A DNA stretch of 64,000 bases from CAWEBF01 sp963807235 (GTDB lineage Bacteria; Acidobacteriota; Vicinamibacteria; Vicinamibacterales; UBA2999): the NCBI GenBank assembly GCA_963807235.1, contig CAWEBF010000029.1:110439-174438 (forward strand), written 5' to 3'. Below the pieces are notes generated by a model that worked only from the letters and a program-made list of their open reading frames with translations, made no database searches and was not told the origin of the DNA. This document shows positions 8,521 through 17,966 of the stretch, in pieces. The translations under genes were made by a program, and so were the position numbers. Each line of letters begins with the position of its first letter. The stretch's first letter is position 1.

Positions 8521-10172
8521 CGGCGGCCACCAGCTCCGGCAGCGGGATCGTCACCACGACCGTCGTGCCGCGGCCCGCGACGCCCTGAATCCTGACGTCG
8601 CCTCCCACGAGCAGCGCACGCTCCCGCATGCCGAGCAGCCCGAGTGATCGCGCGGCGGTCAGTTCGTCCTGCTCGATGCCCCGGCCGTTGTCGCTGACCT
8701 GGAGGACGAAGGTCCCGGATTGCTTCCGGATCCCGACGGTGACGTGCGACGCGCGCGCGTGGCGGAGCACGTTCGTGAGGATCTCCTGGAGAATCCGGAA
8801 GGCCGCGGTCGCTCGATCGCGATCGAGGTCCGGCGCGTCGGCGTCGGCGTCCCAGGTGCAGCGGATGCCGGTGCGCGACTCGAAGCGGCGCACCTGCCAC
8901 TCGATGGCCGCCACCGCGCCCAGCTCGTCGAGCACGGCGGGCCGCAGGTCGGACGCGATCCGCCGGACGGTCGTGATGGTGGAGTCCACCAGATCCACCA
9001 TGCCCGGCACCGACTTGCGGATCCGCTCGGTCTCGCTGTCGTTCACGGGCTGTGAGAGGTTCTTGGCGAGGCTGTCCAGGTTCCACTTCAGCGTCGTCAG
9101 CGTGCCGCCCAATTCATCGTGAATCTCGCGCGCGATGCGGCGGCCCTCCTCCTCGCGGGCCGACTCGAGCCGCGCGGAGAGCGCCCGGAGCCGCGCTTCC
9201 GAGGCGCGGACGGCGTCCTCCGCCCGCCTGCGCTCGGTGACGTCCTGCCCCGAGTGCAGCAGGCAGGGCTGGCCGTCCAGCTCGATTCGCTCGATCGAGA
9301 CGTAGAACAAGCGCTCCTGCCCGCTCTTGGTTTTCATTTCCACTTCGAAGCCGCGAACCCCGCCCTCTTGTTCCAGTCGCCGCATCAACTCGGTCCGATT
9401 GTCGGGGTTTCGCCACAAGCCGATGCTCAGAGCGGTCTTCCCGATGACCTCGTCGCGGGAGTAGCCGGTGGTGCGCAGGAACTGTTCGTTCACGAGAAGG
9501 AACCGGCCGTCCTCCAGAGAGATGCTGGACGACGTGGGGTTTGCGTTGAAGGCAATCGAGAACCGGTGTTCGGAGGAGCGCAGCGCATCCTCCGTGCGTT
9601 TGCGCTCGCTGATGTCCCGGAGGATTCCCGTGAACAGGTGCTGCCCGCCGGTCCGGGTTTCGCTGAACGCCACCTCCAACGCGATCTCCGCGCCGTCGCG
9701 GCGCAGGCCCGTCAGCTCTCCGGAGCTCCACGGCAGGCTGGGCGTGCCACCTGCCAGGTACTGCTCGAACACAGCCTGGTGGGCGTCCCGGAAGCGTTCC
9801 GGCATCAGCGCGGTCAACGCCATGCCCGTCAGCTCCTGCCGGTCGTAGCCGAACATGTGTTCGGCCGCCGCGTTGGCGAAGAGGATCCGGCTGTGAGGAT
9901 CGACCGTGATGATGGCGTCCGTCGCGGTTTCGGCCAGCGTGCGGTAACGCTGCTCCGACTCGCGAACCAGATCTTCCGCCGTTTTGTGCGCCGTGATGTC
10001 CACCATGATGCCGCGCAACGTCTTCGCGCGGCCGTGTTCGGCTTCCACCGCGACCATGTCCTGAAGCCACACCTCACGCCCATCGGCGGCGATCATGCGG
10101 TACTCGAACTCGTGCGCCCGCATCTGGGCCGTGCAGGCGACGCAGTGGGCCACAGCGCCGTCGCGGTCCTGG
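8486..10172 (-). CDS. Multi-PAS NarL-type histidine kinase, C-terminal part (frame break near 10172)
   Basis: This continues the gene that starts at 10940. A single extra C after GTAC near 10172 breaks the frame; removing it joins HIH to QDRDGAVAHC within one PAS domain. This part holds the end of that PAS, two further PAS/PAC domains (RYRTLAETATDAIITVD and HRFSIAFNANPTSSSIS starts), and a HisKA_3 helix with the acceptor His in EGRRIAREIHDELGG. The ATPase domain has NVLRHARA, DNGRGI and the GLLGMRERALLVGG end. This is the NarX/DegS kinase class, which normally pairs with LuxR-type regulators; none is adjacent. Confidence 0.88.
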
Positions 10173-10940
10173 TACGTGGATGTGGTTCTTCCAGAAGTCC
10201 GGCTCCGTCAGCCACTGTGAGCACGGGTAGCCGAGGATGCGCTCGGCCTGTGGGCTGACGAAGGTGAACTGGAACGTCTGGGCGTCCGCTTCCCACACGA
10301 TGCCGTCGATGTTGGTCACCAACGCCTCGGACCGTTCCATGGCCTTCTTCAGGTCGTCCGCCCCTTGCCGGCTCGTCGCCACTTCTTCTTTGACCCGCGC
10401 CAGCGCGCCACCAATCGTTCGCACGGCGTACCACTGAAGACCCGTCATCATGGCGAGCACCAGCGTCACGCCCAGCCAGCGGGCCATCGGCGTGTAGGGC
10501 AGGGGGACCCAGGGAAGCGCGCTCGCGATCTCCAGCATTGTGACGGCGAGCAGCGTGGCCGAGGCCAGGACCGCCGCCGTTGCCCCGGCTCTCCCGCCGA
10601 AGAAGAGTCCCGTGATGAGCACCACGACGACGTTGAACCAGGGCGCGAACGCCGGTGTGCCGCCACCCGTCACCATCGTTGCCGTCACGACGACCCAGAA
10701 ACCGATCACGAGCAGCAGCGCCGCGCCCCTGGTGTGGCCGCGCCGGTTCAGCAGGAGTGCCGGCACGCAGACCCCGTAGACCGCGGCGATGATGGCGGCC
10801 CAGCGCGTCGTGTAGTCCGGCAACACCAGCATCGCCCCGAACTCGATCAGGATCGACGCCATGACCACCCAGGCCACGGTCTTCACCGCGGACGACAGCT
10901 CAGCCTGATCCAACTCGCCGGGCTGACGCGGGATGGTCAC
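10172..10940 (-). CDS. Multi-PAS NarL-type histidine kinase, N-terminal membrane part
   Basis: This is the front half of the kinase above, starting at GTG 10940. Six hydrophobic helices lie in residues 20-175 (for example VMASILIEFGAMLVL, LLLVIGFWVVVTATMV, WLGVTLVLAMMTGLQWYAV), forming a membrane sensor like MASE-type modules. A coiled helix leads into a PAS domain (DIVWEADAQ-like start through FWKNHIH), where the frame breaks. It is divergent from the HEAT-repeat gene across 50 bp. Confidence 0.82.
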
Positions 10941-10948
10941 GGCCGCGG

Positions 10949-10954
10949 ATTGTA
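10949..10954 (-). promoter_or_regulatory. -10 box before the membrane kinase
   Basis: On the minus strand TACAAT is followed by 8 bp and the GTG start at 10940, the same close spacing as other leaderless candidates in the window. Confidence 0.4.
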
Positions 10955-10990
10955 CCTAACTCATGCGTCCCGTGGGCGGCACCTGGACCG

Positions 10991-13135
10991 GTGCCTAAGG
11001 CCGGCAGACCGAGCAGCCGAAACGTTACTGTGGAGCTCGCGCCGGCGAAACAGGAACGGGTCGCCCTCTCGAGGGACTTGAGTGTGTTCCTCGTGGACCT
11101 CTCCATCGCGCTCCATCGTCACTCGATGTACCCGAGCGGCCATCCCTCGCTCGGGCCGGCCGTGGCGTCGGTGGTGCGGCACGCCGAGCGGCTCCTGCAG
11201 GATCGCGCCACGATCGCCTTCGGCGTCGCCCGCCGTCAGCTCATCATCGAGGGCGTGACGACCGACCCGAATCAGCCCGTGCTGCGGAGGCTGGCCGAAG
11301 GCCTCCATCACCATCACCTCGGCGCCGTCAGCGTGATGAGGGGCATCGAGGCCTCCGAGACCGGCGACGCCCTCCGGGCCCTGGCGGCTGAACCAGACCG
11401 GGACGGTCCACTTGGGCTCCCTCGCTCCAACGGACACCGGACGGATTGGCCGCACATCAAGCTTCACCCGCTGACCTTCGATCGACTGGCGATCGTGGGC
11501 GACGCGCCGATGGCCACGGGAGGCGGCAGCCAGGCCGCGACCAGGAGCGCGGAGTTGTGGGTAGGGCTCGCGACGGCCGCGATATCCGCCGAAGGCGAGC
11601 CCACTGAAAACGTACCCACGGAACCGTCGGCCGTTGCCCGGGCGATCGACGAACATCGAGGCGCCGAAGCCTACGATCAGGTGATTGTCGGGTACCTCCT
11701 GCAGATCGCGCGCGAGCTGAAGACGGCTTCCCCTGAGGAATCCGGCGCGCTGCGCCGGCGTACGTCCACGCTGATTGCGTCGCTGCGGCCCGAAACGCTG
11801 CGCCGGTTGGTGGAGATGGGCGGCGACCTGGGGCAGCGCGGCGCGTTCGTCCTCGATGCGACACAGGGCATGGCGGTGGACGCTGTCGTGGAAATCGTCA
11901 AGGCGGCGGGCGAGGCCAGCGGCCAGACGATCTCCCACGGGCTGGTGCGGATGCTCTCGAAGCTTGCGACGCATGCCGAGCTGGGCTCCGAGCACGTGCG
12001 GCCGCTTGCCGATTCTGCTCTGCGCGAGCAGGTGCAACACCTGCTGGATGACTGGAAGCTCGAGGACCCCAATCCCGAGGAGTACGGCCGCGTGCTGCAG
12101 CACCTGGCCACGACCTCTCGAGCGCGCCCGGTCGAGCCGCAGGCCCCGGGCGCCGTCCTCGACGCGAACGGACCCGGAGAGCCAGCCGGCGCGCCCGAGC
12201 CGTTGCGGGTGGTCCAAATGAGTCTCGAAGCCGGCGCGCAGGGCCCGCTGCTCGACCGGGCGGTCGACAACGCCATGGCGGGCGGACAGGTCGGCGCCGT
12301 GCTTGTCACGCTGACGACGCGACCCGAGGGCCGCGACGAGGTCTGCGACGCCGTCCAGACCAGGCTGGTGGCTCCGTCCACTGTGCGAGCGCTCCTCGCA
12401 CATGAGCCCATCGACGTCGCGAGCCTGGATGCGCTGCTGCCGTTCATGTGGGAGGAGGGCTACGAGCTGCTGCTCGACGCGCTGGCGTTGGCCGAGAACC
12501 GCGCCACGCGGCGCAAGCTTCTCGATCGTCTGGCTGGCGCGGCGGTTGACCTCCGGTCGTCGATTGCGGCGCGGCTGGACGATCCCCGCTGGTATGTCCA
12601 GCGGAACATGCTGGTGCTGCTGACGCGTTTGCGCCGCGTGCCCGAGGGTTTCTCCGCCATCCCGTGGACGACTCACGAGGACGCCCGCGTGCGAATCGAG
12701 GCCGTGCGGCTCCAGCTCATGCTGCCCCACGAGCACGATCTCGGCGTCCGCACAGCGCTCGACGACAGCGATCCGCGCATCGTGCGGCTCGGTCTTGCGG
12801 CCATCCAATATGTCTGCCCGCCGGACCTGGTGGCTCGCGTGACCAGCATCGCCGGCAGCTCCGGCGCCGACGAAGAGCTGCGGGGGCTCGCCGTCGGCGC
12901 GCTGTCACAGTTCCGCCAGCCGCAGGTGCTCGAGATGCTGCTGCAGCTACTGGACGGCGGCAAGACGATGCTCGGCCGCTCCAGGCTGGCGGCGAAAAGC
13001 CCGGCCGTCCTCGCCGCCCTGCGCGCGCTGGCCGATCAGTGGGCGTCCGAGCGGCGTGCGCGGGCCATGCTGGCTCTCGGCGCGGACTCCGCCGATGCCG
13101 ACGTGCGCCACGCGGCGGAGGTGCAGAGGGCATGA
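10991..13135 (+). CDS. HEAT-repeat protein coupled to HD-GYP
   Basis: A 714-residue soluble protein starting at GTG 10991. The N-terminal module (residues 25-90) contains LHRHSMYPSGHPSL, which recurs in the downstream HD-GYP protein. Residues 520-710 are alpha-helical HEAT-like repeats (DPRWYVQRNMLVLLTRLR, DARVRIEAVRLQLML, DPRIVRLGLAAIQYV). The middle is helical and unassigned. No catalytic motif was seen; a scaffold or regulatory role is inferred. Its stop overlaps the HD-GYP start (ATGA), so the two proteins are probably made together and work as a pair. Confidence 0.8.
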   Translation: MPKAGRPSSRNVTVELAPAKQERVALSRDLSVFLVDLSIALHRHSMYPSGHPSLGPAVASVVRHAERLLQDRATIAFGVARRQLIIEGVTTDPNQPVLRRLAEGLHHHHLGAVSVMRGIEASETGDALRALAAEPDRDGPLGLPRSNGHRTDWPHIKLHPLTFDRLAIVGDAPMATGGGSQAATRSAELWVGLATAAISAEGEPTENVPTEPSAVARAIDEHRGAEAYDQVIVGYLLQIARELKTASPEESGALRRRTSTLIASLRPETLRRLVEMGGDLGQRGAFVLDATQGMAVDAVVEIVKAAGEASGQTISHGLVRMLSKLATHAELGSEHVRPLADSALREQVQHLLDDWKLEDPNPEEYGRVLQHLATTSRARPVEPQAPGAVLDANGPGEPAGAPEPLRVVQMSLEAGAQGPLLDRAVDNAMAGGQVGAVLVTLTTRPEGRDEVCDAVQTRLVAPSTVRALLAHEPIDVASLDALLPFMWEEGYELLLDALALAENRATRRKLLDRLAGAAVDLRSSIAARLDDPRWYVQRNMLVLLTRLRRVPEGFSAIPWTTHEDARVRIEAVRLQLMLPHEHDLGVRTALDDSDPRIVRLGLAAIQYVCPPDLVARVTSIAGSSGADEELRGLAVGALSQFRQPQVLEMLLQLLDGGKTMLGRSRLAAKSPAVLAALRALADQWASERRARAMLALGADSADADVRHAAEVQRA

Positions 13136-14292
13136 GCGACCCCGTCCGCTTCCTCAACGCTTTCGCCCAGACCCTCTCGGTGATGACGCTCTACCCGGGG
13201 GGCCATCCGTCGCGCGAACGCGCCGTCGATCAGGCATACGAGGAACTGGACGCCCTGTCGGGCTCCGGTGGGCAACCCGCGTTCACGTTCCTCGAAGACG
13301 AGGTCGTGTACGGCCGCGAGGCGCTCCGCGATTTGAAGTCCTGGGAGCCGGGCCGCCGTCTGATTGCCGCCGGCATCCAGCGGCTCGAGTTCGAGCGCAG
13401 GGTCAGCCGGGACGAGTTCGATGGCCTCCTCCAGGAGATTCTGGCGCGGCTGACGCTTTCGGCGATCGACACGTCCGAGAACCGTCAGATGCGATCGCTG
13501 GGCGCCCGTTTCGGCACGGTCGGACTGGAGGGCGAGCAGATCGAGCAGGCGGTCACCGCGGTCGCGACACTCGACTTCACGCTCGGCGAGGAGGCGGAGA
13601 CGTTTCGCTGGATGCAGCAGCAGGTCCAGACGAAGAGCAGCGTGCCGATTCTCGAGGCCGAGGCCGTGGTGCGATCGCTCACGCTGGCCATGCACGGCGA
13701 TCAGCGGATGGTGCTGCCGCTGCTCAAGCTGAAAGAGTTCGACCAGTACACGACGACGCATGCGCTGAACGTGTCGGTGTTGTCGATGGGGCTGGCCGAG
13801 TCAGTCGGGTGCCGGCCGCGGGAGATCCGGGCGATCGGCGTGGCGGGCCTGCTGCACGACATCGGGAAGACCCGCATCCCGATCGAGGTGCTGACCAAAC
13901 CCGGAAAGCTGACCGACGAGGAGCGCCTGATCATGAATGCCCATCCCGTGGACGGCGCCCGGTTGATCCTGCAAAGCGAGGAGGACCTCGACCTGGCCGC
14001 GACCGTGGCCTACGAGCACCACATCATGCTGGACGGCGGGGGGTATCCCGCGCTGCACTATCGGCGGGAGTGCACGCTGGCCAGCCGCCTCGTGCACGTC
14101 TGCGACGTGTACGACGCGCTCAGCACCAAGCGGCCCTACCGGGACGCGTGGCCGAGCGAAAAGACGTTGGCCTATCTCGAGGAGCGCGCCGGCACGGAGT
14201 TCGATCCGGACCTGGTCGCGGCCTTCATTCGCACCCTGCGGCAGGGCGAAGCGCAGGTCCGCCTGCTCAGCGAGGAAACGCCGCCCACATAG
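13132..14292 (+). CDS. HD-GYP domain cyclic-di-GMP phosphodiesterase
   Basis: A 386-residue protein. The N-terminus carries LYPGGHPSRERAV, matching the module in the gene upstream. The HD-GYP domain spans about residues 200-370, with the metal motif LLHDIGK, AHPVDGA, EHHIMLDGGGYP (the HHE and GYP signatures) and CDVYDALSTKRPYR. All the hallmark residues are present, so hydrolysis of c-di-GMP or a related cyclic dinucleotide is likely. No receiver or membrane segment is present. Control probably comes through the partner HEAT protein. A hairpin spans its stop codon. Confidence 0.92.
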   Translation: MSDPVRFLNAFAQTLSVMTLYPGGHPSRERAVDQAYEELDALSGSGGQPAFTFLEDEVVYGREALRDLKSWEPGRRLIAAGIQRLEFERRVSRDEFDGLLQEILARLTLSAIDTSENRQMRSLGARFGTVGLEGEQIEQAVTAVATLDFTLGEEAETFRWMQQQVQTKSSVPILEAEAVVRSLTLAMHGDQRMVLPLLKLKEFDQYTTTHALNVSVLSMGLAESVGCRPREIRAIGVAGLLHDIGKTRIPIEVLTKPGKLTDEERLIMNAHPVDGARLILQSEEDLDLAATVAYEHHIMLDGGGYPALHYRRECTLASRLVHVCDVYDALSTKRPYRDAWPSEKTLAYLEERAGTEFDPDLVAAFIRTLRQGEAQVRLLSEETPPT

Positions 14293-14303
14293 TTGCGGCG
14301 TTT
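14276..14303 (+). terminator. Hairpin across the HD-GYP stop codon
   Basis: AAACGCCGC pairs perfectly with GCGGCGTTT across a 10-nt loop containing the TAG stop. The trailing T-run is short, so it is a weak intrinsic terminator at best. Confidence 0.45.
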
Positions 14304-14306
14304 CCT

Positions 14307-14391
14307 AATTCACAATTCACAATTCACAATTCACAAACTTCAGTTCCGGCCCGATTTGTGACTTGTGAATTGTGCATTGTGCATTCCGGTT
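14307..14391. repeat. Inverted array of 7-bp repeats
   Basis: Four exact AATTCAC units (14307-14334) are followed by a 22-nt spacer. About four related units then lie in the opposite orientation (TGTGACT, TGTGAAT, TGTGCAT, TGTGCAT). The two arms can pair into a long imperfect stem. The array fills the gap between two convergent genes. Confidence 0.8.
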
Positions 14392-14414
14392 GCTGAGGCC
14401 TTCCGGCAACCGGC

Positions 14415-14882
14415 CTAGGAGCACGCCGGCGCGAGCTTGCGAGCGAACTCGACGCGGAGGACTGGCAGCTTGGGTTCTGCCTTGGCGGCCTCGGCGGACG
14501 GCGTTTCGACCTGACCGGAGATCTCGACGCGGGTGCCGGCAAACGGCGAAATCGTGCCTTCGATCCCCGACAGGCGAAACCGGTCGCCGGTGACAGCGGC
14601 GGCGGCCGGCGACGTGCCGGTGCCGGGCGGGACCCGCTTCTCGCGCTTCGCGCCTGTCAGGAGATACCGCGTATCGCTTGGCGTGTTCGCGTCGAAGGTG
14701 GCCGCGGCGCCTTCGGCGCGCACCACGCAGCCGGTGAAAGTGACTCGGTCGGCGGCGTTCGGTGGCTCCGGCTGGGGCGTGCCCGGGGTCGGATTCCCCC
14801 GCAGCAGCGGCGGTGGGGCCTGTGCGGCCGAAAACGCGGTGGCACACATCGTCAGGCTCACGCACAGCAGCACACGCGTCAT
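14415..14882 (-). CDS. Small secreted protein, OB-like (paralogue at 16491-16895)
   Basis: A 155-residue protein with a signal peptide (MTRVLLCVSLTMCATAFSAAQA) and a Pro-rich linker. The body has VTFTGCVVRAEG, a central strand FRLSGIEG, GTRVEISGQVE, and the end LRVEFARKLAPACS. It shares the pattern GC(V/L)xRA, G.xVxxxGxxx and C-terminal APxC with the protein at 16491-16895, so both belong to one family. The fold resembles a small beta-barrel of the OB type, with two conserved Cys that could form a disulfide. Function unknown. GGAGGG lies just before its ATG. Confidence 0.7.
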   Translation of the reverse strand: MTRVLLCVSLTMCATAFSAAQAPPPLLRGNPTPGTPQPEPPNAADRVTFTGCVVRAEGAAATFDANTPSDTRYLLTGAKREKRVPPGTGTSPAAAAVTGDRFRLSGIEGTISPFAGTRVEISGQVETPSAEAAKAEPKLPVLRVEFARKLAPACS

Positions 14883-15011
14883 ACGCCCTCCAGGCGCTCG
14901 AAATCGGCCTGTTTCCGTTGACTCCGACGGGACCTAGCGGTAGCTTAACAGGGATCCGCCGGCCGCTGGTCTCTGCGCGGCCGCGCGATCTTTCAGAATC
15001 GAGGACGGCCT

Positions 15012-16418
15012 ATGTGGCGATACAGCTCGGCGGCGCTCGTGTTCGCGGGTGCGATGTTCACGGCCTCCACGCATCAGACCCTCAACGCGCAGGACGCGGC
15101 GGCCCCGACCTACTACCGGGACGTGCTTCCAATCCTGCAGAAGAACTGCCAGTCCTGCCATCGGCCCGGACAGATCGGCCCGTTCTCGATGATGACTTTC
15201 GAGACCACGCGGCCGTGGGTGCGCGCGATCAAGACCCGCGTCGTCAACCGGCAGATGCCGCCCTGGTTCGCCGATCCGCACGCCGGTCAGTTCGCCAACG
15301 ACACGTCGCTGAAGCAGGCCGACATCGACACGATCTCGAAGTGGGTCGATGCGGGCGCACCTCAAGGCGACCCGGCGCACGCGCCGAAGGCGAAGGAGTG
15401 GCCGTCCGACGGCTGGCAGATCAAGCCGGACGTGATCGTCCGGGGGCCCGAGTTCCGCGTGCCGGCCCGGCCGCCGAAGAACGTGATCGAGTGGGCCGAT
15501 ATCGTCGTGCCGAGTGGACTCACCGAGGACACGTGGATCACGTCCCTCGAAATCAAGCCGAGCGACCTCACGGTCACCCATCACATCTGCATCTCGTTCG
15601 TCCCCCATCGCGAGAACGTCAAGTACTACGAGTGGTCATGGCGTGAGTCGCCGCGCGATGAAGAAGGAGTGGCGACCGACCGGGGCGCGAGTGCCGCCGG
15701 GGCCGTGTCCGGGCGTGCGAACCCGCGCTCGAGGGTGCCCGTGGGTGGCGCCAACGCCGCGAACGGAGGGTTCTCGTGCTACGTGCCGGGCGTGCAGGCC
15801 GACGACTACCGTCCGTTCGGCGCGGCGAAGAAGATTCCGGCGAACACCGACGTCGTCTTCCAGGTGCACTACACGCCATCTGGCAAGGAAGTGGTGGACC
15901 GGCCGCTGATCGGCTTTACCGTCACCGACGCTCCCGCCGAGAAGCGCTGGGTGTCGATGGCGATTTCCGGCGCGAGCCCGGCCTTCGCCATCCCGCCCAA
16001 CGAGGGCAACTACCCGAGTCCTCCCGCCGAGGGCGAGTTCATGGCCGACTCGTGGCTGGTGCAGATGATGCCGCACATGCACCTGCGCGGGAAGGACATG
16101 AAGTACACGCTGACGTATCCCGACGGGCGACAGCAGGTGGTGCTCAGCGTGCCGAAGTACGACTTCAACTGGCAGATGGTGTATCAGCCGGCCGCGCCGA
16201 TCTTCATGCCGAAGGGCACGAAGATCCGGATCGACGCGCACTTCGACAACTCGACGGGCAACAAGTTCAACCCGAACCCGAACAGCACCGTGTATCCCGG
16301 CCGCATGACGTGGGAAGAGATGATGACGCCGTTCTTCTCCGTCATCGTGGACTCGCAGGTCGATCCCACGAAGGTGTTCGAGCTGCGAGGGACGACGGTC
16401 GTCGGCGACGGCGCGTAG
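15012..16418 (+). CDS. Cytochrome c fused to copper type II monooxygenase-like (PHM) domain
   Basis: A 468-residue exported protein. After a signal peptide comes a haem-binding CQSCH (residues 50-54) in a cytochrome-c-like domain (residues 32-120). The remainder resembles the peptidylglycine alpha-hydroxylating monooxygenase fold, with copper-ligand-type motifs VTHHICIS and MPHMHLRGKDM. The fusion suggests an electron-transferring copper oxidase or monooxygenase in the periplasm. The substrate is unknown. It is convergent with the small secreted protein, with 7-bp repeats between. Confidence 0.85.
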   Translation: MWRYSSAALVFAGAMFTASTHQTLNAQDAAAPTYYRDVLPILQKNCQSCHRPGQIGPFSMMTFETTRPWVRAIKTRVVNRQMPPWFADPHAGQFANDTSLKQADIDTISKWVDAGAPQGDPAHAPKAKEWPSDGWQIKPDVIVRGPEFRVPARPPKNVIEWADIVVPSGLTEDTWITSLEIKPSDLTVTHHICISFVPHRENVKYYEWSWRESPRDEEGVATDRGASAAGAVSGRANPRSRVPVGGANAANGGFSCYVPGVQADDYRPFGAAKKIPANTDVVFQVHYTPSGKEVVDRPLIGFTVTDAPAEKRWVSMAISGASPAFAIPPNEGNYPSPPAEGEFMADSWLVQMMPHMHLRGKDMKYTLTYPDGRQQVVLSVPKYDFNWQMVYQPAAPIFMPKGTKIRIDAHFDNSTGNKFNPNPNSTVYPGRMTWEEMMTPFFSVIVDSQVDPTKVFELRGTTVVGDGA

Positions 16419-16451
16419 CGGAAAGGCAGTTCCGGGCTTCTCGGCCTTGCC

Positions 16452-16492
16452 GGAGCCTGGAGCCTGGAGCCTGGAGCCGGAGCCTGAGGCCT
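16452..16492. repeat. 7-bp repeat array (GGAGCCT)
   Basis: Three perfect GGAGCCT units are followed by GGAGCC, GGAGCCT and GAGGCCT. The array lies between convergent gene ends. Confidence 0.8.
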
Positions 16493-16895
16493 AGCAACTA
16501 GGCGCGACTGTCTTCAGTGTCTTGACCTCGAGCGCCGGCGCCCTCGGTGGCTCGTCTGCCGCGGCGGCGGGCTTCTCCTGCCAGTCCGAGCGGCCGTTCA
16601 CCTGAACCTTCTCGCCGACGCGAGGCCCAAGGTTGCCGCCCCCCTGCAGGGTCCATTTCTGGGCAGTGAGCGGCGTCTTGAAGCCAGCCGGCACGGGTTT
16701 GCCGTCGATGGTGTCGATGGTCACGCCTTCCATCTGGTAGCCGGCGTAGCCCGCGCGCAGCAGGCAGCCGGTCAGCGTGAACTCGCGCTTGCCGTCGTTT
16801 TCAGCCGCCTGGCGGGGCGGGGGCGATTCCAGCGCCAGCGCGGTGGTGACCGCAAGAACGGTCACGTTCGTCGTCAGCAGCAGGATTCGGAACAT
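16491..16895 (-). CDS. Small secreted protein, paralogue of 14415-14882
   Basis: A 134-residue protein with a signal peptide (MFRILLLTTNVTVLAVTTALA). The body runs FTLTGCLLRAGYAGY, WTLQGGGNLGPRVGEKVQVNGRSDW, then LEVKTLKTVAPSC. It matches the other small secreted protein in its GC-L-RA motif, a VGEKVxVxG strand and the terminal Cys. The gene is followed 9 bp upstream on the same strand by the radical SAM gene, so it may be the second gene of that transcript. Function unknown. Confidence 0.65.
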   Translation of the reverse strand: MFRILLLTTNVTVLAVTTALALESPPPRQAAENDGKREFTLTGCLLRAGYAGYQMEGVTIDTIDGKPVPAGFKTPLTAQKWTLQGGGNLGPRVGEKVQVNGRSDWQEKPAAAADEPPRAPALEVKTLKTVAPSC

Positions 16896-16904
16896 ACGCG
16901 CTCT

Positions 16905-17930
16905 CTAAGATGCGGCCTGCGCGGGCGTGGCGCCTCCCCTGAAGTCGCGGACCCGCTTGACGGCGCGGCCCACCTGCAGCGACGCGGTGAAGATGCGGCC
17001 CACGGGGATGAAGCCCTGGACCTTGTGGCGGCCGATGGCTTCGAGGCCCGCCGACGCGACGCAGCCGCAGTTCTGGCAGTCCGGGTTGCCGCCGAGCTGA
17101 CACGGCATGATGCGCCGCTCCAGGTCCGACGACAGGCACTCGGTGGTCTGGGCGAAGATGCAGTCGTCGGGCGATTCCGGCGGCGTGGCGAACACGTTCA
17201 ACATGCCCTCGAGCAGCTGCAGCTTCGAGAACCTCGTACGCAGCCGGCGCAGCTCGGCCACCACCGTGGTCCGGTCGGCCGGCGACAGCCGCTCCATGGA
17301 CAGCTCGCCGATCTGGGGGGTATAGAGGCTGACCCAGATCATCCGGGTGTTGGGGTTGGCCTGCCACGTCTGGAGGAACTCCTCGATGTAGCCCTCCCGG
17401 CGCACCTGCTGCCGAGTGACCGTGCAGTGCACCGTGATCTGATGCCCCTCGATGTGCTTGACGATGCGGTCGTAGGTGGCGGGCTTGCGCCGTTCGTCGT
17501 GCTCGGGCTGCAGCCCGTCGATGGAAACCACCACCTGCACCCGCCGCAGAGCGGCCCACTCAGGCGGAATCTGCCGCACGGCGCTCGTCACGACCTGGGT
17601 ATGGATGCCGCGCGCCGACAGGCGCGGCAGGATCTCGTTCAGCTCGCGGTACCGGACCAGCGGCTCGCCGCCGACAATCGACACGTGCAGCGGGTGGTGC
17701 TCGTCGATCACGCCCATGAAGCGCTTGACCAGCTCGTCGCCCTTGTAGTCGGCCAGGCCACGCAGCGTCACGCCGCCGCCGCCCAGGTGCTCGTCGCCGT
17801 ACGCGTAGCAGCCCGGACACCGGAGCGGACACTCTTTCGTGATCTCGATCGAGAGATTGGGGCGATAGCCCCCGAGGATCCGGCCCCACGCCTGAACGAT
17901 CTCCTTGACGCCGACGGCTGTTCCGTTCAT
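16905..17930 (-). CDS. Radical SAM protein with C-terminal auxiliary Fe-S cysteines
   Basis: A 341-residue enzyme. The 4Fe-4S/SAM motif CPLRCPGC (CxxxCxxC) follows the beta1 strand LSIEITKE. Later motifs include the SAM-binding GGEP (SIVGGEPLVRY). The C-terminus has further cysteines (CIFAQTTEC, CQLGGNPDCQNCGC), as in SPASM/twitch enzymes that bind extra clusters and modify peptides or cofactors. No precursor peptide was found next to it. It is divergent from the SET-domain gene across 36 bp and may share its control. Confidence 0.85.
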   Translation of the reverse strand: MNGTAVGVKEIVQAWGRILGGYRPNLSIEITKECPLRCPGCYAYGDEHLGGGGVTLRGLADYKGDELVKRFMGVIDEHHPLHVSIVGGEPLVRYRELNEILPRLSARGIHTQVVTSAVRQIPPEWAALRRVQVVVSIDGLQPEHDERRKPATYDRIVKHIEGHQITVHCTVTRQQVRREGYIEEFLQTWQANPNTRMIWVSLYTPQIGELSMERLSPADRTTVVAELRRLRTRFSKLQLLEGMLNVFATPPESPDDCIFAQTTECLSSDLERRIMPCQLGGNPDCQNCGCVASAGLEAIGRHKVQGFIPVGRIFTASLQVGRAVKRVRDFRGGATPAQAAS

Positions 17931-17966
17931 GAGGTCCTATTATGCTTTGTTATCCTGTTCGAACGC

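Noticed and set aside
17025..17960. Long open frame on the plus strand in front of the SET domain
   Set aside because: It is antisense to the radical SAM gene, and its sequence has the His/Arg/Val-rich look of a shadow frame in high-GC DNA.
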